Below, piece after piece: positions 21,093-34,080 of a stretch of 64,000 bases of DNA; within the stretch, counting starts at the first letter, position 1, and every line of letters starts with the position of its first letter. The notes beneath the pieces were generated by a model. The model had not been told where the DNA came from. It saw only the letters and a list, made by a program, of their open reading frames with translations, and ran no database searches. The DNA is from Cannabis sativa. Taxonomy: Eukaryota; Streptophyta; Magnoliopsida; Rosales; Cannabaceae. The stretch lies in the NCBI RefSeq assembly GCF_029168945.1, contig NC_083602.1, positions 10,041,850 to 10,105,849 on the forward strand, written 5' to 3'. A program made the position numbers and the translations under genes.

Positions 21093-22809
21093 AACTCCCA
21101 CTTGCACTAACATAAAACAAGTTGTGCATTACAATCAATCTTTTGCCTTGATCCTATGATCAAGTGTAGTATATTTGAGTCCACCCATATATCTAGAACC
21201 AGGTTCATAAAACTTATGAAACCTCCTTAACTGTATGCTTTACTCATCAAGGGATACTGAAATCCTTACTGCCCATTAAGTACATCTAAACAAACAGAAG
21301 ACATATCTCTCAAATTTTAAAATTTGGAATTGAGATAATGTAGTGTAGAATTTTTTTCAGTAAAATAACTTTCTGGTAATTTCAAATTTACAAAGTTATA
21401 TCTTCTCTGATGAAGCTTGAGTTATTATAGATGGGTTTTTACACTCTTCTATAATGATTCCTCCACCCCCAGAGTAACCACCATCTCATAATTCTTAATG
21501 AGTTGGTGTGGATATTGGGATCACTAATACATAGTTCCTTAATATCGAACATATAGGTCACTTACATAAATCTTTCTTGATTGTCCCCTAATGTTCCTAT
21601 TTGATTACATCTCAGATGGCTCCCACTCAATAGCAGATGTCTGGTTAGAAACTTTTAACCTTTTACTATTGTTTCTGGGAACATCTCATTGTGACTTATT
21701 ATCTTAATCTGAAACTGTAAGTTTCTCTAAGACTAGGTCAACAAAATAGCAGTCTAGTATTTGAAGTGTAAAATACTTGCTAGAGATTTAAGCAATCAAA
21801 TCAAGATACCATAAAATGTTATGAGGATTAGAAATCTTGAATCAAGTCTTTCGAATAGACTATGCAAGAATTCTTCTATCTTTTTCTCATAATTCTGATA
21901 AGTTATTTCTACCCATGTGAATTGTTGGACTTGTTTTTATCAGAGGTGTTCTTAAGTTCCTATCACAATTATCAACCAAACGAAGATGGGTAAAGAATTT
22001 TAATATTCTCCCACTCAACTAAGGTAATGTGATACATTATCCAAGAACTTTAATGGTATCATTAACTATTACAACAGTAAATGTAAACTGGAACATATAA
22101 TCAAGATCAAGGATTTATTCTGATAATAGCTAATTTATTATATTATTTCCATGTTTAAAACTATGTGTCACAAAGGGTACTGTGGAATAAAGTCCACCCT
22201 TAAGTTTATAGAGATTATGATCCACCCGTAAAGGTTGTAAATCTCTAAGTGTGATAGATAGTCTGTGGAGTTGAATATAATCCAGAGTTCATTATATATA
22301 AAAGATCATTGAACTGCATATTATTCTTAACTTTTCTCCACCCCTATCAGATCAAAAGATCATTTTATTAAACAAATTCTCAAATAATTGTTTTAGAATT
22401 AACAATTATTCATAAACATAGAAGTAATTTCTAATGTGTATGTAGTAATAACTCTGTAAGGAGTTTAAATACATTTAGAATTTGTATCAATAATAAAACA
22501 CATACATATACAAACATAATTAATATAACAATTGGTAATAGATAAGATAAAGTACTGAAGCTCAACTCATAAATTGCAATTTATTTGAAAAAGATACTTT
22601 ATTATAAACAAAAAAAATGTTTGCAATATTATGAGAACGAAACAGGGAATAAAATCCCAAAACTTGAAATCCAAATTCTTTGAAAAAAAAAACTAAACAA
22701 TTAATTCAAAAAAAATTTGAGCTTCTTCTTTATCGTAGACGATCTCCATCCACCATCCAGCTTTCTAATCCAACTCGCTAAGATAGCATCCGAGTTTAAG
22801 AAGCTTGAG
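21093..22809 (-). other. E2 polypurine tract and post-gag non-coding region
   Basis: The reverse complement corresponds to 16659-18397 of E1 and lacks any pol motif. CTCCCACTCAATA (21618-21630) and TCTCCCACTCAAC (22010) are the inverted forms of the repeated ATTGAGTGGGAG motif. Two TCCACCC-type motifs near 22195 and 22222 match the TTAGGGGTGGA repeats. Confidence 0.65.
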
Positions 22810-22903
22810 CTATAAGAAGAATAATAAACAAGGTTAGTAGTCCAGAATTAATAATCCAAAAGGATAATAATTCACTAAAACACATCAGTTTATAAAGAAA
22901 TAC
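22810..22903 (-). other. Predicted intron spanning the gag stop, E2
   Basis: On the minus strand the donor CAAG/GTATTT is at 22903 and the acceptor TTCTTCTTATAG/CTC ends at 22810. At 94 bp it is close to the 99 bp of E1. Spliced Gag would end QAQAS; unspliced it ends GISL. Confidence 0.5.
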
Positions 22904-23756
22904 CTTGTTTCTTTGCGAGAAGCTTAGGACATTGGGATTTCCAATGGCCTTTCTCATTGCAGTAGAAACACTTTCCTTTTGGTGTATCACCAGAAGCTCC
23001 AGCCTTTTTGTTCTTAGCTGCTTTCGCAGCTTGAGCTCGCTTCTTGGCATTTTTCCAGTTCTTCTTATGATTGGATTTGGAAGTAGAAGCAACATGTGCC
23101 TCAGGATTACTCGTCTTATTACCATTTCAAGAATTCTGAGGTTTATTCCCTCTTTTCTTGGGACCTCCAATCAAATTTTCATATGTCTGAAGGTCATTGA
23201 CTAAAGTATGAAAGTCTTGTTCCTTCTTATTCATGACATAATTTGATGTATAGGGCAGAAAATCTGGAGTCAGACTATTCAAAATGAGACTCACTTGAGT
23301 GGTCTGATCCATTTCAGCACCATGATTCTGGGCTTCCTGGAAATAACTAGCCATCTGGAGAAGGTGATCACGCACATTCTGATGGGGTTCCATCCGTGCA
23401 TTGATGAATTTCTTAGTCGCGTCAAAACGAGACTGGATAGATGCCATACCGAATAGCTCAATTAACTGCGTCATGATTTCTGCAGCCGTGACAGTGTTTG
23501 CAAACCTTGTTTTCATGGTGTCAACCATGCTGGAAAGCATAAAGTAACGAGCTTTATTGTTAGCATTCTGCCAACGCTCGAACTTCTCTTTCACAGTTTT
23601 GGTCGCATTGTCACCTGGCTGCTCAGGGGACGGCTCAGTCAACACAAACGAGGAACTTTCACCTATGAGAGCAATGTTAATGTTCTCTCTCCACTTTGGG
23701 AAGTTAGACCCATTTAGCTTATTTTCAGTTAAGAGTGACAACATGGGATTCAACAT
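22890..23756 (-). pseudogene. gag: E2 gag with one in-frame stop
   Basis: Copia-type Gag read from ATG 23756 (MLNPMLSLLTENKLNGSNF). The first 209 residues cover the whole capsid-like part. A TGA at 23127-23129 then interrupts the basic linker, and the same frame continues to CFYCNEKGHWKSQC and LAKKQGISL, stop at 22890. Only this nonsense codon breaks it. The linker differs in length and sequence from E1, while both ends of Gag are conserved. Confidence 0.85.
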
Positions 23757-26700
23757 TGCAATTCAGGATACTACAAGATAACACATAGATATCAATTATG
23801 GTTTAACACAAAATCTTATTCAGAAATTATTAGCACATAGCAAGTAGGAATGACTAGAGAAAATACTAAAAAAAATTCAACCCTAAATAATTTCTAAGGT
23901 TTTCAACAAACTGATATCAGTGTCCCGTTTAGGCGAGAGTCAAAGCTATCATCTATTGAATAGAGTTGTCAGCTCATCTAAAATGACAAACATTCTAGCA
24001 ACCTTTTATTCGATCGAAAAGAGAATCCGACGTTGTCCCGTTTAGGCGAGAGTCGAGGTCATTCTTATTTCATGAGCTTCTACCATTGTTTCATACGTTT
24101 GTAAGTCTTATACAGTAGCCACCATTAGGGTGATCAATACTAATATAAAACACTTACAAGCATACTTATCTTTCGAGATTAAACGACGCTAACTTGCTAA
24201 TGAACGTTCCTCCATTAGGGAGGATTACTCACTAAAACAATAGCTATGTAAAACCAACAATGGAGATCGAATATCTTAAAATAATAAAGCTCATTATTTA
24301 AAAAAAATGTATTTTCTTCTATTATTTATTTATTTTAAATATATATCTATATATTTATTAAATTTTAAATTTAGAATAGAATCTAAATAAAATTTAATTT
24401 AATATCTGTAAAATTAAACTTAGATGGTTAAGAAAATAAAATGAATTATTTCCATCTTAGTATTAACTTTCCAACAAATATTAAGAAAATTACTTAATTT
24501 AAGTTGTATTAATTTAAATTAATTTTCAACTCAAATTATAATTTTCTACCAATATATATATATATATATTGTATTTCCAAAAATATATAATTTTCGAAAC
24601 ACATGAAAATAAATCAAACTTTACTTAGAAAAAATACTTCAAGCAAAAAAAAATATTGTCTATCTAGATTTTCTTGACTAATTAATCCAATTTCTAATAA
24701 TATATTTTAGTTCCTTTATTTTAAATTAATCATTAAATGAAAAGATCATTGATTTAAGTTGATTCAAAATTAATTAAAATAATTAATTTACAACTTTAAT
24801 CTATCTTTCAAGATAAATTTAAAATCATCTTGCATAATTAAATGCAATTTTGAAAAATTATTAATAAAATAAATAAAATATATATTTTGAAAAATTATTC
24901 AAATTTAAGTTGTTATGAAAATATCCAACTTAAAATAATTTTTCTATTTAATTAAATATCATGAAAATAACAAAATCTGAGTATCATTATGAAAATCAAC
25001 TTAGATATTTAATTTTTAACTTAATTAAATGTATTAAATTCAGGAAATAAATAATTAAGTGTAGAGAAGGCTTAATTTTTAATTTCCAATTTAATACAAG
25101 AAAAAATATCCTAAATTGAATTGTACCAAAATTAACTATTAAACAATTAATTTCACAATCAATGATATTTTCCTATATTAGAAATAATAACTAGTATAGA
25201 AATAACTATCTAGAAAATATCTCAATTTAACTAAGTATCTTTTCAAGATTTGGAAAATATCTGATTTAAGTTATTATTGAAAGAATCTATAATTTACAAA
25301 CTTAAAATTTTCCAAACAAAATTTAATTAAATATCAAAATTAGGTGGTAACTACATAATTTAAAGATATTCCCATTTTAAGTTTAAAACCAACTTAAACA
25401 ATATCTTTTAAGAATCTCCAATAACTAATTCCTAGAATTCCTCAACTTAATATTATATTCAAAATATATTCAAATTTAAGTTAAAAGGGAAAATTAGTAA
25501 TAACTAATCCATAACTTAAACAAGAATATTTAATGAAATAATAAGAGTAAGTTTCAGAAAGAATCTAGTTAGTTAAAATTCTTTATTTAATTAAATACAA
25601 GAAAAATAAAAATAGTTTATCTAGAAATGAAATTCATTAAACTATGTTTTTCTTAAATTAATTTCAAAGAAATTAATTATGTTGCTATTCAATTTTATTA
25701 GGTCAAACTAGTATAATTAACCTAGCACAGTTATCCAAATCAGGCAAATGGGCCTTCACAATTGGGGTTGTTCATGTGAGGGAGGGCTGGGTCCAGTATG
25801 TCGTACCCACTTCTAAGGCTCCCAACTCTCACACAAGGCCCAAAAAAGAGGAATTTAACCTTAAAATGAACAACTGTTATTAATTGAATAGGCCCATTAA
25901 CTTAATGAGCCTAAATAAAATCTATCAGGTTATGACATTTTATTTAGCAACAACAGCCTATATGTGTCTATAACAGAAATTAAACATATAGGTTCACACA
26001 GGCACACAGATTTGGATGGATCCTATCATGTTACTAGGTCATACACAGATGAAAGAAGAATGTAAAATTTACCTGTTACAAATTATTCACTTGATCTATC
26101 ATCAATTGAACCATGGGTTAAAATCAGATCATTTAATCTGTCAACAAGTTAACCCTGACAATTTAGATCAAGCAATAATAGGTTTTAGAAAACTTACAAA
26201 CAATCTAAAACACATACTCTTGCAACAAGGTTAGATTTGGATAGTTGGAAGTAGGATTTATTTAATTTTATAACATTAAACTTTATTTCGAAATTTAAAT
26301 AAAAAATTTCGGTTTTAAAGAATAAATTAAAATGAAACCTACAATTTTTGAAAAATTAGGTTTTGGGTAACCTAAATATCATTTTAAAATAAATTTTCTA
26401 ACTTTCCTTTTAAATTTCATGTTATTTAATAAATTAAATATTCAATAAAATAGAAAATGGTAAATACATACCCTTTTCTCATTTTACAATCTAATTTAGG
26501 TAAAAATAACAAAATTTAAAAAAAATTAACAAAAATAATCTTATTTCCCCTTTTAAAATACCATGATTATAGAAATCTTATTCTAAATAAGGTCAATTTA
26601 CCAAAAAAAATTTAACAAAAAATCTGACATTTTATTCAAAATAAGATAGAATAATCAAAATTTAAAAGAAATAAGAAAAGAGGTAAGCAATACTTGATTT

Positions 26701-27249
26701 TATCCTATTTTCAAATTCAAATTACACTAATATCTAAAATTAATTTAAAATAAAATTAATTTATTTATGATAATTAGATTTGAAAATTGAAAAACAAAAA
26801 TCAAAATACAAAACTATACAAAAAATCGGAAGTCAATTCCATGAAATAGCATGAAAAAGAAAACGAAGAAAAATAGTACACTGTACGGATGGTATGCAAC
26901 ATACCATCCGCACGCACAAGGGAGGTGATCTGCCGAGTTTCCTCGGCGCTGGGAGGCTGCCAGCAGCCCTTCCGCGCGCGTGGGTAGGGTGATCACCACC
27001 CCGATTTTTCCCGATTTTCAAAAATTCATAACTAATTCAAATTAAATCGAAATCGAGTTCTATAAAAAAGTAAATTGCTTAGAATTTTCCAAACTATCCA
27101 ATAAAAATAATTCCAGATATAGATAATCAATTATTTTTCCCAGAATTCACAAACATCAATCAAACATCAATATGACACACCATGAAACCATCCAAATCAC
27201 AAACAAATCGTTTTAAGTCCAAATTTCTTGCAAGCAAATCAATTACCAT
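23757..27249 (-). other. E2 leader, non-coding
   Basis: AT-rich, colinear with the E1 leader. Conserved pieces: the repeated 20-mer (inverted at 23924-23943 and 24037-24056), the hairpins at 24120-24132 and 24208-24224, the stem at 25957-25965 with 25984-25992, and a GC-rich cassette at about 26881-27005. The acceptor candidate (CTTGTAG on the minus strand) ends at 23771. Confidence 0.7.
26886..26910. repeat. Perfect inverted repeat in the E2 leader cassette
   Basis: CGGATGGTATG and CATACCATCCG are 11-bp arms around a CAA loop. The surrounding 120 bp are GC-rich (CGCGCGCG near 26975) in an otherwise AT-rich leader. Confidence 0.85.
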
Positions 27250-27262
27250 GGCTCTGGTGCCA
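27250..27262 (-). other. E2 primer-binding site
   Basis: On the minus strand TGGCACCAGAGCC lies two bases after the LTR end CCAACA. It differs at two positions from the TGGTATCAGAGCC of E1; whether the same tRNA primes it is uncertain. Confidence 0.75.
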
Positions 27263-27264
27263 GT

Positions 27265-29182
27265 TGTTGGAAATATATTTTACCAGGAACTTAGATCTAC
27301 TCACAAGTATGTTGATTTAACAACCTAAAATTGAACTTCTAAAATGATGAACTAAACACATAAAAGTTAAGAATAACTTACAGTGATGGCAGCGGAATTA
27401 AGTCTCTCCTTCCACTCAGATCTCTAACCCTTGATTCCTATCTGTAGCAGAGTATAATCAAGATCTGAGCCCGAAAATTCTTCAGTTGGATGTGATTCTT
27501 CACAGTCTTCCAAACTATGATGAGGTACTGAGTGATGTGTGTGGGCACTTCTCTCTCACTAGGATTTTCGAAATTCTCTCTAGTTTTTTTCTCTTGATTT
27601 CGTGTGACACAATGCATGCAAGAGAAGAGAGCACATGGCTACTATATATAGGAAAAGTGAAGAGCACTTTCCAAATAAGCAGTTTCCTCTTTTACTGTGT
27701 AATTGATTAACTGCCTTATTTAGTGTGATCCACCACTTTCCTAATTAGGCTAGGCTTTGATTAGCAATTATATGGCAATTTAAATTAAAAATAATAATTG
27801 GGAAACAAGCAAAGGGTGGCCGGCCATGGTGTGTATGGGCCTCACTGGAATTTTGCAGTTTCCTCAATTTTATTTCTATTTCTCCAAAATGCCATTTTTC
27901 CAATTCCAATCTTTTTAAATGCCAAAACTAATTATTTAATAACTAAAATAGATTATTAAATAATATTGCCATTTAAAATAATTATTAATTAGACATGCAA
28001 AGTCTCTTAATTAATAATTAAACCTAGAAACCCTCCTATTTACAATTTCATCCTTAAACTGTGAGAATTCACAAATTAGACATAGTCTAACTTTTAGAAT
28101 TATAATTGATTAATCACAAATCAATTACAGAGTCTTACAAACAGTATAGTCTCAACTAGAATGGGGACCATGGATCTATATGCTGAGCTTCCAATAAGTT
28201 GAACCGATTTACCAAGTAAATCCCTAACTTATTAATTCCTTGTTGAATCCACTCTTAGAACTTGGAATTGCACTCTCAGATTTATATAGAGCATATCATA
28301 TGTTTCACGATATCAATATGCTATCTCATTTAACCATTGTTATAATCTTAATGTGATTTAGAGATCCTCTATATAGATGATTTACATCGAGATGGGACCA
28401 ATTTACCGTTTACACCCCTCAATGTATTTTGCCCCTTTGAACACTTAGTTACCTGTAAACGATGTTTTAGTGATCTAATACATAGCACTGAAACAAGAGC
28501 TCATCCATTTACTTCTATTTAACTAAGCTCAAAAGGAATCATCACTTTACTTCTATACACCAGTGAAAGCTATAGATTTCCATATTTATGTTCAGCACTC
28601 CCACTTAGTTATGCTATCATGTTCCCAAAATATACGTATCATCCTGACCTAAAAGGTAGGCTTAACTAATAAATCAAAGAACATGAATAGCACTCCTGAG
28701 ATTGAGCCTAAGCATATCAGGATTTAGATTCTCTTAATCTAAGATCAACTTCTGACATTGACTTGGAAAGATACAACGGTAAGTTTACAATATCTTTGAC
28801 CAAGTTCAATATCGGTCCAGTCCAATGTATACTCCATACATTCGAAACTAGTATACTTTGCCAATGTTCTGGAAAGAACATAACACTTACTCCAAGTGTA
28901 AGTATACTTCATCGCTGATTATCACATCAGTGTAAATCCAAAACACTGATGAACAGGGACCATATCTTTTGAATCATATAATCACAATCACATTCCACTG
29001 TATTGACAATACTTAATTGTGAATAACTATATGTTCTGGATTTAGCTGATTTTGTGCACATATCAAGTATATATATTAAACCATAAACACGTAACATACA
29101 TGTAATCATAATTAACTTCATAAATCTAAATTGATAACTAATCAGATTGTAATGGATTTTATTTAGGGCACAAAACCCAACA
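27265..29182 (-). repeat. E2 5' LTR (1918 bp)
   Basis: In plus orientation it runs from TGTTGG to CCAACA. On the minus strand it contains a TATA-like box (CTATATATAG near 27650) and a donor-like GTAAGT at 27381. The next bases at 29183 (GAGGG) belong to the interrupted Tat element. Confidence 0.9.
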
Positions 29183-29800
29183 GAGGGGTATGGAGGAAAA
29201 TCCTAAAAAAATCAAGGCATTAATAGACATGCCACCCCCGAAAAAGCCTAAGGAAGTACAAGCCTTGACAGGAAGAATGGCGGCACTTAACAGATTCATT
29301 TCGAAGTCAACTAAGAAGTGTGTACCGTTCTTCAACATATTTCGAGGCAACAAAAAGTTTTAGTGGACAAAAGAATGCAAAGAGGCCTTTCAGAGTATAA
29401 AAAGGCATCTCGCGATGCCTCCAATTTTGGCGAAACTAATAACTGGAGAGACGTTATTTCTTTATTTAGCCATCTCGGAAGATTCGATTAGTGCAGCTAC
29501 AGTGGGAGAAGAGGGCAAGCACCAGCAACCTATTTACTACGTATGTAAAAGGTTACTAGGGTTAGAATCCAGGTATCCCCCTCTAGAAAAACTCGCGTTA
29601 TGCCTAGTCCATGCGTCTCGCAAACTGTGGCCATACTTCCAGGCTCACCCCAGAAAAGTGTTAACCGATCAACCCTTGAGACAAGTTTTATCAAAACTAG
29701 ATGCTTCTGGAAGATTGATAAAATGGTCAAATGAACTGGGCAGTTCGACATAACATACCATCCTCGAACATCCATCAAGGGCCAAGCTTTAGCTGACTTC
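29183..29800 (+). pseudogene. pol: Tat-lineage Ty3 pol: end of RT and RNase H
   Basis: Homology begins mid-gene right after E2 with NPKKIKAL, then EVQALTGRMAALNRFISK and KRHLAMPPILAKL, typical of the RT/RNase H joint in Tat/Athila-type Ty3 elements. An in-frame TAG in about 29360 (KKF then stop then WTKE) and a frame change near 29750 break it. RNase H pieces GETLFLYLA and YPPLEKLALCLVHASRKL are visible. The 5' half of pol must lie beyond E2 and E1, outside the window. Confidence 0.85.
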
Positions 29801-30400
29801 TTGATAGAAGGTATAACTCTAGAAGAAATCCCTCCTGATCAGCGAGATGCGGCAACCTTGAAGTTATATGTGGATGGCGCATCCAACGAACATGGTTTGG
29901 GTGCAGGGGTGATATTAATATCGCTAGAAGGCTTCAAGTTTCACTATGCTGTGAGATTCCAATTTGACGCATCAAATAACGAGGATGAATATGAGGCCTT
30001 GATCGTTGGCTTAAAGATAGCACAGGCCTTGCAAGTCAAAAATCTTATCTATCATAGTGATTCACAACTAATCGTAAACCAGGTCCTCAGGGAATACCAG
30101 GCCAAAGGCTTGAAAATTGCGAAGTATTTAGAGAAAGTTTGGAAAAACTTGGAAAGATTTGATTACTTTCAAATCGAACAAATGCTAAGAGAACAAAACT
30201 CCAACGCTGATGCCTTAGCAAAACTGGCCTCGCAGAATGATTTGGATGAACTAAATCTGGTTCCGGTAGAAATACTGAGCGAGCCAAGTATATGTGAAAC
30301 TGAAGACGTCGAGATGATAGATAGCTCTCCAACATGGATGACGCCTATTATTAACTATTTACTCGACGGGAAACTTCTAAATGACAAAAATGAGGTGTGA
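29801..30400 (+). pseudogene. pol: Tat-lineage additional (archaeal-type) RNase H
   Basis: A 199-residue open frame containing a complete second RNase H: LYVDGASNEHGLGAGVIL with the first Asp, EDEYEALIVGLKIA with the Glu, YHSDSQLIVNQV with the next Asp, and NSNADALAKLAS with the last Asp. A second RNase H between the normal one and integrase marks the Tat lineage. The frame is open, but neighbours on both sides are broken, so it is a remnant. Confidence 0.85.
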
Positions 30401-31573
30401 AAACTGTTGTATACAGTGCCTCGGTACATAATGATCGAAGGCAAACTATATAGAAGAGTGTATTTAATGCCCCTACTTCGGTGTGTTCCTCCCGCAGAAG
30501 CAAATTAAATCATTAGAGAAATTCATGAAGGATTTTGTGGCGATCATGCAGGTTGGCAAAGTTTGTCTAAAAAGATCATTAGACAAGGATATTACTGGCC
30601 AACAATCAATAAGGACACACATGAGTTTGTCAAGAAATGTAATAAATGTCAAAGATTTTCACATATACCTCGCGTACTGTCAACTGAACTTAGAATGATG
30701 ACCTCGCCCTACCCATTTTCTATATGGGGGATCGACCTAATTGGGGCATTACCCACTGGGTGAGGGGGAGCTAAGTATCCGGTGGTAGCAGTCGACTTGT
30801 TTACTAAATTGATGGAGGCCGAGCCTCTCATATCCATAGCCTATAAGAAAGTCCTTGACTTTGTCGTCAAGAACATTATCTGTAGGTTTGGAATTCCCAT
30901 AAAGATAGTGTCCGATAATGGAACCCAATTTGATGGCGACTTGTTCACGAATTCTGCGAGAGGAATAAAATTATCAAAAGCTTCTCGTCAGTATCCAGGC
31001 CTCAGGCAAATGGACAAGTGGAAGCCGTTAATAAAACCCTAAAGGATACTATCAAAAAGAAGTTAGACGCTGCCAAAGGCAGATTGGTTGACGAGCTACC
31101 TCAGGTGCTTTGGGCCCATAGAACTACTGAGAAAATAGCCACGGGACACACTCCTTTCTCGCTAGCATTCGGCTCGGAAGCAATGCTGCCTGTTGAAGTG
31201 AATATATCGACTCACAAAAGAGAGTTTTATAATCAAGAAGAAAACTAGGATCTTTTAAAATTGTCCTTGGATTAATTTACTTGATGAAAAACAAATTCAG
31301 TCGCAAATCACCAATGATGTATACCAACACTGAGTCACAAGATACTTCAACAAAAGAGTCAAGAAAAGGTTGTTTAATGTTGGAGACTTAGTGTTAATAC
31401 GAGTCTTTGCAAATATGAGAGATGCATCAGCAGGAGTGTTCAACCCAAACTGGGAGGGTCCATATGTCATCGAAACAGTAGTTGGAGTCTGAGTCTATAA
31501 GTTGGCTTGGCCTGATGGCTCGCTAATAAAAAACTACTGGAACGTAGAACATTTGCGACCCTACTATCAATAA
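30401..31573 (+). pseudogene. int: Tat-lineage integrase, frameshifted
   Basis: Pieces in three frames: a zinc-binding segment (CGDHAG ... CNKCQRF), a core start GIDLIGALPTG followed by a stop, VAVDLFTKLMEAEPL, IVSDNGTQFD, then a shift to NGQVEAVNKTLKDT and WAHRTTEKIATGHTPF. It ends with eroded C-terminal sequence near 31570. The DDE triad residues can be placed, but at least three lesions interrupt the frame. Confidence 0.85.
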
Positions 31574-33000
31574 TTAAATGATGTAACTCGCATTACTGAT
31601 GTAAGCTTTAAACTTCAGTTATGAATAAGGAGAATCATTTATATTAAGCAATTACAAAGTTTCATTCTTTAAAATTACTTAAGGGGCATTTATGTATGAC
31701 TAACCACAATTCATCTAGAAATACATTGTATAATGCAAACCCACCATTTCAATTTTTTTTTTTTGAAATTCGAAGGTTCTCGACTAATCCTCTTTGACGA
31801 AAGTGGAGTTGACACGTTATAAATACCTGACCAAACATTTTTGACGAGAAAGGGGTCGAATCATTATAACACCTTGATCAAACCTTTTTGACGAATAATG
31901 GATCAAACAACTATAATTTTTGATTTATAACCTGTCTGACGGGAGCGGAAAATCAAAAGTTATAACTCGCGTATAAAACTGAATAGTAATGGTTCTCGCG
32001 AGCTAGGAAAGTACTAAATGAGGCGTCACGACGCCTTGATAAAAGTACTTAAACCTAGAACATGGATAGATAATATAACTATTCATGCGAGCAAATTAAA
32101 AATATACAAAGTGATAAAATCCTTAAAGTATATTTAAATTTGCTCAAGGCAGATTATAATTGCAATTGCGAGGTAGAATTGTCAACTGCTCAAAAATCAT
32201 AAAGTTTGGTAGATTACTAACTACTTAAACAAGAAGATTACGAGCAATGGAAAATCTCAAAAGTACTGTATATTTGATCAAAATATAGTTGTTTACATTG
32301 TGAATAATAATGCAAGCAAATACAATTGTATTAAGTTTGAATGAAAACAGTACAAGGCATTTAAGATAAGAAAAACCTAAGACTGGTTACAAACTTGTCT
32401 TTACAAAAATTCCACTAGGGGCAAACCATTAAGTCATTCTCCTAAGCAGATGATGAGAGGGGAAGCCGATGAACTCGAGAAAGACCGTCTACACGTAGCT
32501 CGGAAAAAGACCGACTATACATAGCTTGAGAAAGACCGACTACACGTAGAGAGCCTTGATCTCTGCACAGGCCTCATTCCCCTCATCATTAGAAGATCCC
32601 ATTTCCTGAAGTCGAGATCTACTTCCCAGCCTCAGGAAATTCCTCGATACTAAAAAGAGGTTGGCGCAAAGATCTTCTGGCACAGGTTTGGGTCTTGAGT
32701 TGGCTGGATTATCTGATAAAAACCACACCAACTTCCTTCCTAGATCCACCTAAAACCATGCAAATCTTCCTCTAGAATTCTTCACCAGCCTGAGGAGGAT
32801 CTTTGAGATCGCTCACAAGATCTATACCCTCTAGGATCACTTGTGAAAATCGGCCATGGTAGGACATGGGGCTCCCCTAGTTTCGATTGGTTGGAAGCTC
32901 CTCAGCCCTGGAATCCATCGTTTCCGGCTCCGGTTGAGGCTTTAAGTCTATAGGAACGAATGGAAATCGGTTGGTGAATCTGGGTATTATGAGTCTGAAA
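31574..33000 (+). other. Probable 3' region of the Tat element, no gene supported
   Basis: A non-coding stretch with loose repeats around TTTTTGACGA (31790-31950) and a tandem repeat at 32474-32549. On the minus strand a 69-residue frame (32749-32540) could be a relic of the antisense frame known in some Tat elements, but nothing in it is recognisable. The Tat 3' LTR was not identified. Confidence 0.4.
32474..32549. repeat. 25-bp tandem repeat, three copies
   Basis: Units of 25, 26 and 25 bp start at 32474, 32499 and 32525. Their shared core is GAAAGACCG followed by an ACACGTAG-like end. Confidence 0.9.
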
Positions 33001-34034
33001 GGATAAATTTCTGAACTCAAAAGAGACATTTTTGTAGCATATACAAAATAAAATACATGAGCGCCACTGCACTAATTTGTATGTGATAGTTTACTGTCTT
33101 ACCTAGTAATTCAAGTATGTGGAGATTCTAAATCCCCAGGTGTCCTGAGCAAGCATCGGTAATCCTAGTCACATATTCTCACAATTTCACAAATAGGACT
33201 AATCTTAAATTCATTTTCACATATATACATAATTTGAAATCCAATTATAGATGAACACATAGAGCTCAAAACAAGATTTTGAACGATACCAAGAACGTCC
33301 AAAATGGAGTTTGGAATCAAAAGTTATGGCAAAAACAAGAAAAATGCAAAAACTGGGAAAATAGGGGCCCTCGCCACGGCAGTCACAACCTGGTGGAGCT
33401 CGCCGCAGTGAGCTATCATGTGGTCATGAAGACAGCCCTAGAACCCCCCAAAACACAATTTTTCATGTCTTCGACTTTTACCCAAACTCATACCAAAATT
33501 TAACAAATTAGCATACATAGCTCAAAATTTATTCTACACATAATCAATCTAAAGTTGGAATTAAAATGAGCCTAACAAAAAGCTCAAAGACCAACCCATC
33601 AAACACAAATTGCACATGTTATAAGAAATCAAGAATGCACACAATCAACAAGCTTTGAAATCCAGGATATTTAAAGTAAAAACCTAGAAAATTCAAGGTA
33701 AAACCTAGAATTTAAACATCAAAATCTCAATCCAAAGGTTACCAAAACCACAAGGGTGAATCTAGCATCTAAATTATAACACAACCATACAATAATCATC
33801 ATAATTCTCCTAATCTCATCAACACGCAATAAAAATAATCAAGAACTCCAAAAATACCATTAATAACTCTTAAAGCCAGAAATTCACACAAGCAAAAGAG
33901 ATTAAAATAGTTACCTAATGCTCTCCAAGTTCCAAGTAAGAGAATCCACCAAAATTCCACACCAAATTCAAGCTTTTCCTCCACAAATTGAGTTTGAAAT
34001 TATCAACTAAAGAGAAAGAAGAGAGATAGGCGGT
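33001..34034 (-). repeat. Inverted LTR-like fragment of a Ty3 element (tentative)
   Basis: No coding content. Read on the minus strand it has a CT-rich run with TCTCTCTTCTTTCTC (near 34030), followed by T-rich leader-like sequence and a GC-rich patch (33362-33450), resembling plant Ty3 LTRs. Its opposite orientation to the gag/RT debris that follows suggests a separate insertion. Ends are not defined. Confidence 0.3.
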
Positions 34035-34080
34035 TTGGGGTTTCAAAACCTAGAAAATGAATTTCTCTTTGTTTAAAACT

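Larger units (their letters stand above)
20302..29182 (-). mobile_element. E2: inverted gag-only Copia-type retrotransposon
   Basis: Same family as E1 in reverse orientation and noticeably diverged from it. On the minus strand: 5' LTR 29182-27265, PBS, leader, gag 23756-22890, post-gag region, polypurine tract (AGTGCAAGTGGGAGTT read from about 21108) and a 3' LTR of which only 21092-20302 remains beside E1. The two E2 LTRs are nearly identical where both exist, suggesting a fairly recent insertion. It interrupts a Tat-lineage pol gene at 29183. Confidence 0.88.

Noticed and set aside
23557..23781. A plus-strand frame opposite E2 gag
   Set aside because: It is the antisense of the Gag coding sequence, as are similar frames opposite the E1 gag copies.
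32474..32549. A CRISPR-like repeat array
   Set aside because: The repeats are contiguous with no spacers, and the genome is a plant.
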